Shown here: positions 8,426 through 17,622 of the stretch, one piece after another
Numbering within the stretch: the first letter of the stretch is position 1
Layout: every line of letters starts with the position of its first letter
Assembly (NCBI RefSeq): GCF_002953255.1
Contig: NZ_CP026498.1
Coordinates: 4,969,133 to 5,033,132 of the forward strand
Reading direction: 5' to 3'
From: Streptomyces sp. CB01881
GTDB taxonomy: Bacteria > Actinomycetota > Actinomycetes > Streptomycetales > Streptomycetaceae
Length of the DNA stretch: 64,000 nt
The notes under the pieces: generated by a model
Database searches by the model: none
Told to the model about the DNA's origin: nothing
What the model saw: only the letters and a program-made list of their open reading frames with translations
Translations under genes and position numbers: made by a program

Positions 8426-10612
8426 TTACCCGCCTCTTACGTCGCGGCGCTCGGCGGGGTCGGCCTTTCGGGACCCCTCACCAGGACCCTCACCAGGGCC
8501 CCTCGCCAGGACCCCGGCGAGCGCGCGGGCCGCCCCGTCCGCGGCGATCGCGTCCAGCGTGACCGGTGTGCCGGCGCCGTCGGCGACCGGCAGCCGCCAG
8601 TTCGGGTACTGGTCCCAGGTACCGGGCAGGTTCTGCGGGCGCGGATCGCCCACCAGGTCCGGCAGCCAGACGCCGACCAGCTCCGCCGGGGTGGCCCGCA
8701 GGAACCGGTACAGCGCCCGCGCGGAGAGCGGCTCGCCCTCGGCCAGCAGGCCCAGCCGGACCAGCTCGGCCCGCCAGTCGGCCAGCTCGGCCGCCGCCTC
8801 CGCCTGCTCCTCTCCGAGCGTGCGGGCCAGCAGCCCCAGCCGGTGGCGCAGCTCGACGTGCTCGCCGGAGAGCCGGGCCGCCGTGCTCGGCAGGTCATGG
8901 GTGGTCAGGGTCGCCAGGCTGCCCGGCCGCCAGCGCTCCGGTGCGAGGACCTCGCCCTTCGACTGCCAGTCCCGCTCGAACCAGAGCACCGACGTGCCGA
9001 GGATGCCGCGCGCCGCCAGCTCCTCCCGCACGCCCGGCTCCACGGTGCCCAGGTCCTCGCCGATCACCGCCGCCCCCGCCCGGTACGCCTCCAGGGCCAG
9101 CACGCCGAGCATCGCCTCGGCGTCGTAGCGGACGTACGCGCCCTCGGTCGGCGCGTGGCCCTCCGGCACCCACCAGAGCCGGAACAGGCCCATCACATGG
9201 TCGATCCGGATCGCGCCCGCGTGCCGGGCCGCCGAGCGGAGCAGCTCCGCGAACGGCGCGTAGCCGGCCGCGGCGAGCGCGTCCGGGCGCCAGGGCGGCA
9301 GGCCCCAGTCCTGGCCGTGGGCGTTGAAGGCGTCCGGCGGGGCCCCGGTCGAGATGCCGGCGGCGAGGAAGTCCTGGAGCGCCCAGGCGTCGGCACCGTC
9401 CGGGTGGACGCCGACGGCGAGGTCGTGGATCAGGCCGACCGGCATCCCGGCGGTGCGGGCGGCCTGCTGGGCGTGGGCGAGCTGCTGGTCGACCTGCCAG
9501 GCCAGCCAGCGGTGGAACTCCGCCTCCTCCGCGTGCCCCTCGGCGGCCAGGGTGACGTGGGGGCTCTCCGGGTGGCGCAGGCCCTTCGGCCAGGCGTGCC
9601 GGTCGGCGCCGTGCACCTCGGCGAGGGCGTTCCAGAGGGCGTACCGCTCCAGCCACCCGCCCTCCCGGGCCCGGTACGCCTGGTACGCGGCCTCCCGGCC
9701 GGCGCCGCGCGGGACCTCGTGCAGCAGCTCCAGGGCGCGGCGCTTGAGCGCCCAGACCGCGTCCCGGTCGATCAGGCCGTCGTGGCCCAGCACCTCGGTG
9801 CGCAGCCTGGCGGCGCGGCGGCCCAGCTCCTCGGCCTCGGCGCGCTGCTCGCCCGTCAGGTAGGCGTACTCGGGCACCGCCTCGACCCGCAGGTGAACGG
9901 GATCGGCGAAGCGGCGGGACGAGGGGCGGTAGGGGGACGGGTCGGAGGGGGTCGGGTCGGAGGGGGTCGTGGGAAGGCCCGCGTGCAGCGGGTTGATCTG
10001 CACGAACCCGGCGCCCAGGCCTGCGGCCCACTGGGTGAGCTCGGCGAGGTCGCCGAGGTCGCCCATGCCCCAGGAACGGTCGGAGAGGACGGAGTACAGC
10101 TGGGCAAGGAAGCCCCAGCTGCGGCCCGGCAGCTGCGGCAGCCGCTCCGGCGCCACGATCAGGTGGGCGCGCTGCTCCTCCCCCGCCGTCTGCGCCCTCA
10201 GCGTGTGCCGCCCGAGCGGCAGGTCCGCCGGCAGCCAGTGCGAGTGCCCGCGCGGCAGCTCCCAGGCCCCGCCGTCCTCCAGTTCGACGCTCAGCCGCAC
10301 GTCGGCCGGCACGTCCAGCGCCGTCCGCCGCCCGGCCCGCACCACCACGGTCGGCGGCAGCAACCGCGCCCGCTGCCCCGCCCGGTGACGCTCCAGCGCC
10401 TCCCGCGCCGCCTCCGGCGTCCTCGCCTCCACCCCCAACGCGGCCAGCACCGCGACCAGTGTCCGCGCCCCCACCGGCGCGCCCCCGGGGCCGTACCGGG
10501 TGTCCACCCCGTACGCCTGCGCCAACGCCACCAGCTCGGGCGGCGGAGGGGGCGCGTCCTGCGCCGGCACCTCCAGGCCGTCGGCTCCGTCACGGTCGAG
10601 ATAAGCGGCCAC
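8426..10612 (-). CDS. malQ: 4-alpha-glucanotransferase (amylomaltase), GH77
   Basis: A 728-residue enzyme that transfers alpha-1,4-glucan segments between maltodextrins, releasing glucose; cytoplasmic glycogen/maltodextrin metabolism. GH77 features are clear: the acceptor region GFVQINPLHAGLP, the nucleophile region RIDHVMGLFRLWW, the acid/base region AVIGEDLGTVEPGV and the transition-state aspartate region LTTHDLPSTAARL. It carries the extra N-terminal beta domain usual in actinobacterial MalQ. GTG at 10612 is preferred because CAGGAG precedes it by 6 bases; the frame is open for 15 more codons upstream. It reads away from the GH84-type gene and into the small membrane gene. Confidence 0.94.
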   Translation of the reverse strand: MAAYLDRDGADGLEVPAQDAPPPPPELVALAQAYGVDTRYGPGGAPVGARTLVAVLAALGVEARTPEAAREALERHRAGQRARLLPPTVVVRAGRRTALDVPADVRLSVELEDGGAWELPRGHSHWLPADLPLGRHTLRAQTAGEEQRAHLIVAPERLPQLPGRSWGFLAQLYSVLSDRSWGMGDLGDLAELTQWAAGLGAGFVQINPLHAGLPTTPSDPTPSDPSPYRPSSRRFADPVHLRVEAVPEYAYLTGEQRAEAEELGRRAARLRTEVLGHDGLIDRDAVWALKRRALELLHEVPRGAGREAAYQAYRAREGGWLERYALWNALAEVHGADRHAWPKGLRHPESPHVTLAAEGHAEEAEFHRWLAWQVDQQLAHAQQAARTAGMPVGLIHDLAVGVHPDGADAWALQDFLAAGISTGAPPDAFNAHGQDWGLPPWRPDALAAAGYAPFAELLRSAARHAGAIRIDHVMGLFRLWWVPEGHAPTEGAYVRYDAEAMLGVLALEAYRAGAAVIGEDLGTVEPGVREELAARGILGTSVLWFERDWQSKGEVLAPERWRPGSLATLTTHDLPSTAARLSGEHVELRHRLGLLARTLGEEQAEAAAELADWRAELVRLGLLAEGEPLSARALYRFLRATPAELVGVWLPDLVGDPRPQNLPGTWDQYPNWRLPVADGAGTPVTLDAIAADGAARALAGVLARGPGEGPGEGSRKADPAERRDVRGG

Positions 10613-10822
10613 TCGCGGCTCCTGCGATGCTCGGCAAAGCCCGGTCAGAACAGCCACAGTCCTACCCGCGTGACGACCCGGTCACCCGGCGCGACACGGT
10701 GCGGGGGCGACGTGTCGCACCGGGGAGTAGCGCCTGGCCCCGCGCCGGGGACGGAGCCGGCCCGGCCGGGCCGGGCCTACGAGATCACAAACGCCACAAA
10801 CCAGGCATACCCGTCGACGGCG

Positions 10823-10841
10823 TTGACACCGGCTGGGTCAA
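10823..10841 (+). promoter_or_regulatory. candidate operator overlapping a TTGACA box upstream of the GH84-type gene
   Basis: TTGAC (10823-10827) and GTCAA (10837-10841) form inverted arms 9 bases apart, and the left arm begins a TTGACA hexamer that could serve as a -35. It is about 50 bases before the start codon, in a 277-bp divergent region otherwise without features. Confidence 0.35.
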
Positions 10842-10889
10842 CTGGTGGGCTTTGGCGCGATGTGGTCGTTGCCTGGCGAGGAGGCTCCT

Positions 10890-13800
10890 GTGCAAGCCCG
10901 AGTGTCCGCCGCCGCGGGGCGGCGGTTGCGGCAGCAGCTGGACCAGAGCCCGGCGCTGCGCGAGGTGTTGTACCACCCGGCCGCGCTGGCGGCGCGGCGG
11001 GCCACGGCGCGGACGTGCCGTCAGCTGGCGCCCAGGACGGCGGACCGCCTGATCGCGGACCTGAAGGGGACGCCGCCGCTGCTGGCGTCGGTGCGGGCGG
11101 AGCGGGCGCTGGCCTCCCGGCCCGGGGCGCCGAGCCGGCGGACGCTGCAGGTGGCGGCGACGCTGTCGGCGGCGGCCGTGGTCGGCGGGCTGCTGGTCAG
11201 CGGGCCGGTGGCGTACGCGTACAACCCGGGGCCGGACGTGGTGAGCACGGCGGCGCAGACGCCGCTGGGGAGCGTGAGCAACCCTCAGGTGTTCCCGCGG
11301 CCGCAGGAGCAGAGCGTGGCCGGCAAGCCGGTCGTGGTGCCGGCCGCCGTCACGCTGGTGACCGCGCCGAAGGCGGACGGCGGGGCGGTGGACACCGTCC
11401 GCGAGGTGCTGGGCGTGGCCGGGGCGACGGCGGTGACGCCGCAGCCCGACGGCGGGACGCCGGCCGCCGGGTCGCTGGTGGTGTACGTCGGCGGGCCCTC
11501 CGAAGGCGCCGGCGGCGAGGCGGACCGGGTGCTGCGGGAGCTGACCGCGGCCGCGGGCGGCAAGGACGGCACCGCACCGTCCACCTCCGGGATGCCGGCC
11601 GGCGGGTACGTGCTGTCCGCGGGCCAGCTGCCGGCGCAGGGCGGCGGGACGTACGGCGCGGTGGTGCTGGCCGGGACGGACGCGGCGGGCACGTTCTACG
11701 CGGCGCAGTCGCTGCGCCAGCTGCTGGCGGCGGTGCCGGCCGGGCAGGGGCAGGCGCCGGGCGCGGCCGGTCTCGGACTGCCGGGGATCACCCTGCGCGA
11801 CTGGCCGTCGGGCGCGCCGGTGCGCGGGACGGCGGAGGCGTTCTACGGCACGCCGTGGAGCCAGCAGCAGCGGCTGGACCAGCTGGACTTCCTCGGCCGG
11901 TCGAAGCAGAACTTCTACCTGTACGCGCCGGGCGACGACGCGTACCGGCTCTCCCGCTGGCGCGACGGCTACCCGCACGCGCGGGCCGAGGAGCTGAAGG
12001 CGCTGGCCTCCCGGGCCCGGCAGAACCACGTCACCCTCGGGTACGCGATCGACCCGGGGCAGTCGCTCTGCTACAGCTCGGCCAAGGACGCCGACGCGCT
12101 GGTCGCCAAGCTGGACGGGCTGCGCAAGCTCGGCTTCACCGCGTTCCAGCTCCAGTTCCTGGACGTCTCCTACGACGAGTGGCACTGCAGCGAGGACCGG
12201 TCCAAGTACGGCACCGGGCCGGCCGCCGCCGCCAAGGCGCAGGCCGAGCTGATCACCAGGGTGAACGACCGGCTGATCGCGAGGAACCCCGGGCTGGCCC
12301 CGCTCTCCGTGGTGCCGACCGAGTACCACCAGCAGGGCGCCACGCCGTACCGCAAGGCGCTGGCGGCGGCGCTGCCGCAGGGCGTGCAGGTGGCCTGGAG
12401 CGGGGTCGGGGTGATCCCGGAGAAGATCACGGGCGCTCAGGCCGCCGACACCGCAAGCCTGTACGGGCGGCCGCTGGTCACCATGGACAACTACCCGGTC
12501 AACGACGCCAACCCGGACCGGCTCTACCTCGGCGCCTACACCGGGCGGGACGCGGAGGTCGCCACCAGGTCGGCCGTCATGCTGACCGGCGCGATGCAGC
12601 AGCCGGTCGCCTCCCGGATCGCGCTGTCCACCGCGGGGGACTTCGCCTGGAACCCGGCGGCGTACAAGCCGGAGGAGTCCTGGCAGGCCGCGCTGCGTTC
12701 GCTGGCCGGCCCGACCGGCGCCGCGACCACCCCGGCCGGGGCCGCGCTGTCGGCCGTCACGGCGCTGGCCGGCAACAGCTCGTCCTCGCCGCTGTCCAAG
12801 CAGGAGTCCGGCTACCTGGCCCCGCTGCTGGACCGGTTCTGGGCGACCGCCGAGCCCAACGCCGGTGCCGCGCCGGACCTCGCCAAGCTGATAGAGGCGG
12901 CGGCCCCGCTGCGGGACGCCTTCACCGCGATGGCGGGCGCGCAGCAGACCCTGGCGGCGACCCCGGCCACCGCCCCGCTGGCCGCCGAGGCCGGCCCCTG
13001 GCTGGCCCCGCTGCGCGACTACGGGCTGGCCGGCCAGGCCGCGCTGGACATGCTGCTGGCGCAGCGCGGCGGCGACGGCGCGGCCGCCTGGAAGGCCCGG
13101 GTGGAGCTGAACAAGCTGCGCGAGCAGCTCGGCCAGAGCCCGGCGACGGTCGGCGCGGGCGTACTCGGCCCGTTCCTGGAGCGCGCCGTCCGGGCCGCCG
13201 ACAACTGGGCGGGCGTGGTCGGCGGCGGGATCACCGCGACCAGCACGCTGGGCACCGCGCACGACCACCTGCCGGCCCTGATGGCCGACGGTGTGGCCGA
13301 CACCTTCTACTGGAGCTCGGCGCCGCCGCAGCCGGGCGACTCGGTCGGCCTGGACCTCGGCGGCGGCCGTCCGGTCGGCAGCGTCACCGTGCTGATGGGC
13401 TCCTGGGGCAGCGGCCCCGACGGCGGGAGCGCGCTGGACGACTACATCCGCGACGGCGTGCTGGAGTACACCACCGGCGAGGGCGGCTGGAAGCAGCTGG
13501 CGCAGGTGAAGAACCAGAAGAGCATCACCGCCCAGCTGCCCGCCGGCACGGTGGTCCGCGGGGTGCGGCTGCGTGCCACCGCCGCGCAGAAGACCGCGGT
13601 GGCGGTGCGCGAGTTCACCGTGACCGCGCCGGACGAGGCCCCGGCCAGCGTCACCGGCGGTCCGGAGGCGCTGCCCGGCGCCTCGGCCGCCGCCGTGCTG
13701 GACGGCAACCCGGACACCGCCTACCGGGCGGCCACCGCGCCGACGGCCACGGACGAGCCGCTCACCGTCGAGCTGGGCGCGGCCCGGCCGCTGGACCGGC

Positions 13801-14843
13801 TGACCATCCTCACCGACCCGAACGTGCGGGCCTCCGCCACCGTCGCGGTGCGCCGCGCGGACGGCACCTGGGCGGAGATCGGCACCGTCCAGCCCGGCTA
13901 CAACGAGCTGCCGGCCGGCGGCCTGAGCGCGGACGCGTTCCGGCTGGCCTGGAAGCCGGGCGGGGAGCCGCCCGTGGTCAACCAGGTGATCCCCTGGTAC
14001 GCGGACGTCCCGGTGGCCCGGCTCAGCCTGGCCGACGCGGCGCTGGACGTGGTCACCGGCGCGCCCGCACCGGTGCAGGCGCGGGCGATGGTCGAGGCGG
14101 GCCGCCCCGAGGGGGTCTCCGGCGAGCTGCGGGCCGAGGTGCCGGCCGTCGCCAAGGGCCTGACCGTGGCCCCGGCGTCCGGGGTGAACGTGCCGCGCGG
14201 CGGCCGGGTGGGCGTGCCGCTGATGGTCAGCGCCACGCCGGAGACGCCGTCCGGGACGTACCAGGTGCCGGTGGTGTTCGTGGCCGGGACGACCACCGTC
14301 CGGCAGGTGCTCCAGGTGCACGTGGTGCCGCCGACCGGCGGCCCGGACCTGGCGACCACCGCGCAGGCGAGCTCGTCGGCCGACGAGACGTCGAACTTCC
14401 CCGCGTCGGCGGTGGCGGACGGCGACCCGAAGACCCGCTGGTCCTCGCCGGCCAAGGACGACGCCTGGGTGCAGCTGGAGCTTCCGCAGGCCGCCCACCT
14501 GGGCTCGGCGGTGCTGCACTGGCAGGCCGCGTACGCCTCCGCGTACAAGGTCCAGGCCTCGGCGGACGGCGTCAGCTGGACCACCGTGGCGACGGTGGAC
14601 GACGGCAAGGGCGGCAACGAGACGGTGCGGTTCGACGCGCCGGGGGCGAAGTTCCTGCGGGTGCAGGGCGTCGCCCGGGCCACCAAGTACGGCTACTCGC
14701 TCTGGGGCGTCGAGCTGTACGGGGTCACGGCGGCGGCCCCGCCGGCCGGGCAGCCCGTCCAGCCGGCCACCCCGCCCACGCCGCCCGCCACCTCCCCGGC
14801 CACGCCGCCGGCCACCCCCGCCACGCCGCCCGCGAAGCCGTAG
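10890..14843 (+). CDS. surface-anchored GH84-type beta-N-acetylglucosaminidase with F5/8-type C modules
   Basis: A 1317-residue protein. Residues 1-82 are a basic/helical cytoplasmic part, about 84-105 a signal-anchor helix (LQVAATLSAAAVVGGLLV). Next come a GH84 N-terminal domain and the glycosidase barrel (YGTPWSQQQRLDQLDFLGR near 318; DVSYDEWHC near 425). The C-terminal half holds two divergent carbohydrate-binding-like modules, a NEW3-like domain (about 1040-1150) and a clear discoidin (F5/8 C) module (about 1155-1285), then a Pro/Ala/Thr tail. It probably removes beta-linked GlcNAc outside the cell. The acidic catalytic pair is atypical. GTG at 10890 follows GAGGAGG by 6 bases. Confidence 0.85.
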   Translation: MQARVSAAAGRRLRQQLDQSPALREVLYHPAALAARRATARTCRQLAPRTADRLIADLKGTPPLLASVRAERALASRPGAPSRRTLQVAATLSAAAVVGGLLVSGPVAYAYNPGPDVVSTAAQTPLGSVSNPQVFPRPQEQSVAGKPVVVPAAVTLVTAPKADGGAVDTVREVLGVAGATAVTPQPDGGTPAAGSLVVYVGGPSEGAGGEADRVLRELTAAAGGKDGTAPSTSGMPAGGYVLSAGQLPAQGGGTYGAVVLAGTDAAGTFYAAQSLRQLLAAVPAGQGQAPGAAGLGLPGITLRDWPSGAPVRGTAEAFYGTPWSQQQRLDQLDFLGRSKQNFYLYAPGDDAYRLSRWRDGYPHARAEELKALASRARQNHVTLGYAIDPGQSLCYSSAKDADALVAKLDGLRKLGFTAFQLQFLDVSYDEWHCSEDRSKYGTGPAAAAKAQAELITRVNDRLIARNPGLAPLSVVPTEYHQQGATPYRKALAAALPQGVQVAWSGVGVIPEKITGAQAADTASLYGRPLVTMDNYPVNDANPDRLYLGAYTGRDAEVATRSAVMLTGAMQQPVASRIALSTAGDFAWNPAAYKPEESWQAALRSLAGPTGAATTPAGAALSAVTALAGNSSSSPLSKQESGYLAPLLDRFWATAEPNAGAAPDLAKLIEAAAPLRDAFTAMAGAQQTLAATPATAPLAAEAGPWLAPLRDYGLAGQAALDMLLAQRGGDGAAAWKARVELNKLREQLGQSPATVGAGVLGPFLERAVRAADNWAGVVGGGITATSTLGTAHDHLPALMADGVADTFYWSSAPPQPGDSVGLDLGGGRPVGSVTVLMGSWGSGPDGGSALDDYIRDGVLEYTTGEGGWKQLAQVKNQKSITAQLPAGTVVRGVRLRATAAQKTAVAVREFTVTAPDEAPASVTGGPEALPGASAAAVLDGNPDTAYRAATAPTATDEPLTVELGAARPLDRLTILTDPNVRASATVAVRRADGTWAEIGTVQPGYNELPAGGLSADAFRLAWKPGGEPPVVNQVIPWYADVPVARLSLADAALDVVTGAPAPVQARAMVEAGRPEGVSGELRAEVPAVAKGLTVAPASGVNVPRGGRVGVPLMVSATPETPSGTYQVPVVFVAGTTTVRQVLQVHVVPPTGGPDLATTAQASSSADETSNFPASAVADGDPKTRWSSPAKDDAWVQLELPQAAHLGSAVLHWQAAYASAYKVQASADGVSWTTVATVDDGKGGNETVRFDAPGAKFLRVQGVARATKYGYSLWGVELYGVTAAAPPAGQPVQPATPPTPPATSPATPPATPATPPAKP

Positions 14844-14910
14844 GGGCGCACCGGCCCCGGGCCGGAGGGCGCGCCCGCGCCGGGCGGGCGGGCGGCCGCG
14901 CAGACGGCGG

Positions 14911-14945
14911 GCCGCCGCGCTCCCCGGTGCGGGGTGCGCGGCGGC
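14911..14945. terminator. terminator hairpin between convergent genes
   Basis: A 10-bp stem GCCGCCGCGC/GCGCGGCGGC (14911-14920, 14936-14945) continues through a T-T mismatch into CCCCG/CGGGG around GTG. It lies between the GH84-type gene and the convergent HNH gene. No T-run. Confidence 0.6.
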
Positions 14946-14993
14946 CCATGAGGCGTACCGAAGGTATGACGGGCAAGCCCTTGTGGAACGGGG

Positions 14994-15638
14994 TCAGGCG
15001 GAGAGCGGTTCCGGCTGCTCACCGCGGCGGACGGGGGCGGTGTGGGCGGCGTGCGCCCGGCCGAGCGGCACCGTGTGCCCGGCCTCACTATGGTCGTGGT
15101 GCTCGTACTCGCCCCACTGCGGGGCGCGCAGCTGGTCGCCGCCGCCGTAGGGTTCCAGGTAGGGACGCCAGCGCGGGTCCCTGATCCCGGTGCCGATGAT
15201 GCGCCAGGCCAGGCCGCTCGGCGGGGCCGGCGGGCGCTTCATCCGCCAGCCGAGTTCGGTGAGGTGGCGGTCGGCCTTGGTGTGGTTGCAGCGGCGGCAG
15301 GCGGCCACCACGTTGTCCCACCGGTGCTGGCCTCCCCGGCTGCGCGGGATGACGTGGTCGACGCTGGTGGCGGCGGCCCCGCAGTAGACGCAACGGCCGT
15401 GGTCGCGGGCGAACAGCGCCCGGCGGGTGAGCGGGACGGGCCCGCAGAACGGGACCCGGACGAAGCGGGTCAGACGGACGACGGACGGCGCCGGAAGGGC
15501 GCTGGTGGCGCTGTGCAGAGTGACTCCCGAGTCCTCCAGGCTGACCGCCTTGTGGTTGAGGACCAGGATGAGTGCGCGGCGCATCGATACGACGCCGAGT
15601 GGCTCGTAGGACGCGTTGAGGACCAGGACATGCGGCAC
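14994..15638 (-). CDS. HNH endonuclease domain protein
   Basis: A 214-residue protein with an HNH nuclease core: C-V-Y-C then VDHVIPRSRGGQHRWDNVVAACRRCNHTK, with two CxxC pairs for structural zinc around the His/Asn/His residues. The N-terminal 70 residues (VLVLNASYEPLGVVSMRRALILVL) are typical of the widespread free-standing actinobacterial HNH proteins whose cellular role is not established. GTG at 15638 is supported by AAGGAGG 6-8 bases upstream. No toxin partner, terminase or intein context is seen, so a housekeeping or repair role is as likely as a selfish one. Residues 175-214 are unstructured and charged. Confidence 0.88.
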   Translation of the reverse strand: MPHVLVLNASYEPLGVVSMRRALILVLNHKAVSLEDSGVTLHSATSALPAPSVVRLTRFVRVPFCGPVPLTRRALFARDHGRCVYCGAAATSVDHVIPRSRGGQHRWDNVVAACRRCNHTKADRHLTELGWRMKRPPAPPSGLAWRIIGTGIRDPRWRPYLEPYGGGDQLRAPQWGEYEHHDHSEAGHTVPLGRAHAAHTAPVRRGEQPEPLSA

Positions 15639-16129
15639 GGATGCCTCCTTGGACGCCTGCGGCGCGTGGCTCGCGCCGGGACGAGCGGTTGGACCACGCA
15701 ACGGGTGCGTGATCTCCCCCAGTGTCGCCTTACGCCTTTGTACGGCGCCACCACTCCTGTGTAACGGACCCGGTATGAACTCCGGGTGTGCTTTCCGTCA
15801 TACCCGGTATGCCCTGGCGACGGACGGGTTGCACCCGGGCACCCGCGCGGGGGGCGGCTCGGCCGGTCGGAGCAGCCGGGCGGCGGGCGGCGCGGGGCCG
15901 GTCGGGGGGCGGCGCAGGGGGCGGTCCGGGGGGCGGTCCGGGGGCTCGCCGGGTCGTTGACGGGGCGTCCGGTCGGTTTCCGCGCGCCCGGCGGCGGCTC
16001 CTCCCGCCGGGCCCGGCGTGTCCGGAGGGCGGTTCGACGGCCGATAGGCTAAGGCGGACGGTCCGCAGGCCAGGGGCATGCTTCCGCGGCGGCGGGCTGT
16101 GCCACGCCCCCTGCAGGAAGGTCCCGCAC
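15639..16129. other. divergent intergenic region, 491 bp
   Basis: Separates the HNH gene from the MscS gene. A 10-base direct repeat ACCCGGTATG occurs at 15768-15777 and 15802-15811, 34 bases apart, in the most AT-containing part, and may be a regulator site. From 15840 to 16060 the sequence is a G/C-rich stretch with simple GGGGGGCGGTC-like runs. No convincing gene is seen. Confidence 0.5.
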
Positions 16130-17371
16130 GTGTTCAGGTCCGGTGCCGTCGGCCTCCTCGCCGACGCGTCCACGACGCTCACGTCCACGACGACTCTCCC
16201 GGCCGCGCCGGGTTCGGCCACCTCCCCGGCCCCGGCCCCGAGCCCGACGGCCCCCGCACTGCCACAGCTCGACCTCAGAATCCCGACCAGCGCGCAGGAG
16301 GTCAGCGACACCACCAAGCAGGCGGCCGGCTGGTTCGACTCGCACTGGCAGGACTGGCTGGCCGGCGGGGTGCGGATCGTCTTCATCATCGTGCTGGCGC
16401 TGGTGCTGCGGGCCGTGGTGCGCAAGCTGATCACCCAGCTGATAACGCGGATGACCAGGCCGAACGACGACGACGACGAGCCCACCCGGCTCGGCGGACT
16501 GCTGGCCAACACCGGGGTGGTCAACCCCGAACGGCGCCAGCAGCGCTCGGAGGCGATCGGCTCGGTGCTGCGCAGCGTGGCGTCGTTCACCATCCTGGGC
16601 ACGGCCGCGCTGATGGTGCTCGCGGCGCTCGGGGTGAACCTGGCGCCGCTGCTGGCGAGCGCCGGTGTGGCCGGTGTGGCGATCGGTTTCGGCGCCCGCA
16701 ACCTGGTCACCGACTTCCTCTCCGGGGTCTTCATGATCATGGAGGACCAGTACGGCGTCGGCGACGAGATCGACACCGGGGTGGCCACCGGCACGGTGCT
16801 GGAGGTCGGCCTGCGGGTCACCAAGCTGCGCGGGGCAGGCGGCGAGATCTGGTACATCCGCAACGGCGAGGTGAAGCGGATCGCCAACATGAGCCAGGGC
16901 TGGTCGACCGCCTCGGTGGACGTCCAGGTCGGCTACAAGGAGGACCTGGTCCGGGTCGAGGCGCTGATCCAGGAGACGGCGGAGACGCTCGCCAAGGAGG
17001 CGCCGTTCGACGAGCTGATCTGGGCGCCGGTGTCGATCCTGGGCGTGGAGTCGGTCGCCGCGGACTCGGTGGTGCTGCGGGTCGAGGCCCGGACGGCGCC
17101 GGGCAAGTCGCTGACGGTGGCACGGGCGCTGCGGCAGCGGCTGAAGGCCGCGTTCGACCTGTCCGGGATCAAGGTCAAGGAGGAGGTCGCTCCGGCCGCC
17201 GGCGCCGCGGGCGCGGCCGCCGGAACGGCCGCGATGGTCGTGGCGACGACCGCGGCCGACGCCGCCCCGCCGTCCGCGCTGGCCGACCCGACCTCGCCGC
17301 GCTACCTGGCGACGGCGCCGATACCGGCACCGGTCAAGCCGGCCGACGACGCCGGGGCCAAGTCGCCCTGA
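16130..17371 (+). CDS. MscS-family small-conductance mechanosensitive channel
   Basis: A 413-residue inner-membrane channel releasing solutes on hypo-osmotic shock. After an extracellular Thr/Pro/Ala-rich N-terminus and an amphipathic region there are three helices: VRIVFIIVLALVLRAVV (about 84-100), SVASFTILGTAALMVLAALGV, and the pore-lining helix LAPLLASAGVAGVAIGFGARNLVTDFLSG. The MscS beta domain follows (GVGDEIDTG...GTVLEVGLRVTKLRG...NGEVKRIANMSQGW) and then the C-terminal alpha/beta domain. The last 60 residues are an Ala/Pro-rich tail. GTG at 16130 has GGAAGG 8 bases upstream. It ends before a terminator hairpin. Confidence 0.93.
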   Translation: MFRSGAVGLLADASTTLTSTTTLPAAPGSATSPAPAPSPTAPALPQLDLRIPTSAQEVSDTTKQAAGWFDSHWQDWLAGGVRIVFIIVLALVLRAVVRKLITQLITRMTRPNDDDDEPTRLGGLLANTGVVNPERRQQRSEAIGSVLRSVASFTILGTAALMVLAALGVNLAPLLASAGVAGVAIGFGARNLVTDFLSGVFMIMEDQYGVGDEIDTGVATGTVLEVGLRVTKLRGAGGEIWYIRNGEVKRIANMSQGWSTASVDVQVGYKEDLVRVEALIQETAETLAKEAPFDELIWAPVSILGVESVAADSVVLRVEARTAPGKSLTVARALRQRLKAAFDLSGIKVKEEVAPAAGAAGAAAGTAAMVVATTAADAAPPSALADPTSPRYLATAPIPAPVKPADDAGAKSP

Positions 17372-17401
17372 CAGCCGGGGAAGCGACCCGAAAACGGACC
17401 A

Positions 17402-17437
17402 AAGCCCCGTCTCCCGGACACCCGGGGGGCGGGGCTT
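17402..17437 (+). terminator. terminator hairpin after the MscS gene
   Basis: AAGCCCCG (17402-17409) pairs with CGGGGCTT (17430-17437), with further CCCGG/CCGGG pairing inside. It insulates the sugar regulon that begins 50 bases downstream. Confidence 0.7.
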
Positions 17438-17481
17438 CGCGCTGCCCGGTAACGAGTCGGCATCCACCGTCGCAGCGACCA

Positions 17482-17538
17482 TTGACACCCTCCTGACGGG
17501 GACCGTACGGTCCTGTCTCAAGCGACTGGAAAGTTTCC
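17482..17538 (+). promoter_or_regulatory. promoter with two palindromes for the ROK/ABC sugar regulon
   Basis: TTGACA (17482-17487), 18 bases, then TACGGT (17506-17511) make a near-ideal vegetative promoter. A perfect 14-bp palindrome GGACCGTACGGTCC (17500-17513) covers the -10. A second perfect palindrome GGAAAGTTTCC (17528-17538) lies just downstream of the expected transcription start. Either could be the operator for the ROK repressor encoded next, giving autoregulation. Confidence 0.7.
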
Positions 17539-17622
17539 TAACAGTTCGCTCCGGGGCCGCCCGGAGGTCGCCGGCACCCACCCGGAGGCCGCCACCACCT
17601 GCAGGAAGAGGAGGATCTTCGC

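Noticed and set aside
10785..14519. 1244-codon open frame on the minus strand
   Set aside because: Antisense to the GH84-type gene, repetitive Arg/Gly/Gln composition, no ribosome site.
8102..15184. 2360-codon open frame on the plus strand
   Set aside because: It crosses malQ antisense and GH84 in the wrong frame; composition is Arg/Gly/Ala only, with no domain. Shadow of high GC content.
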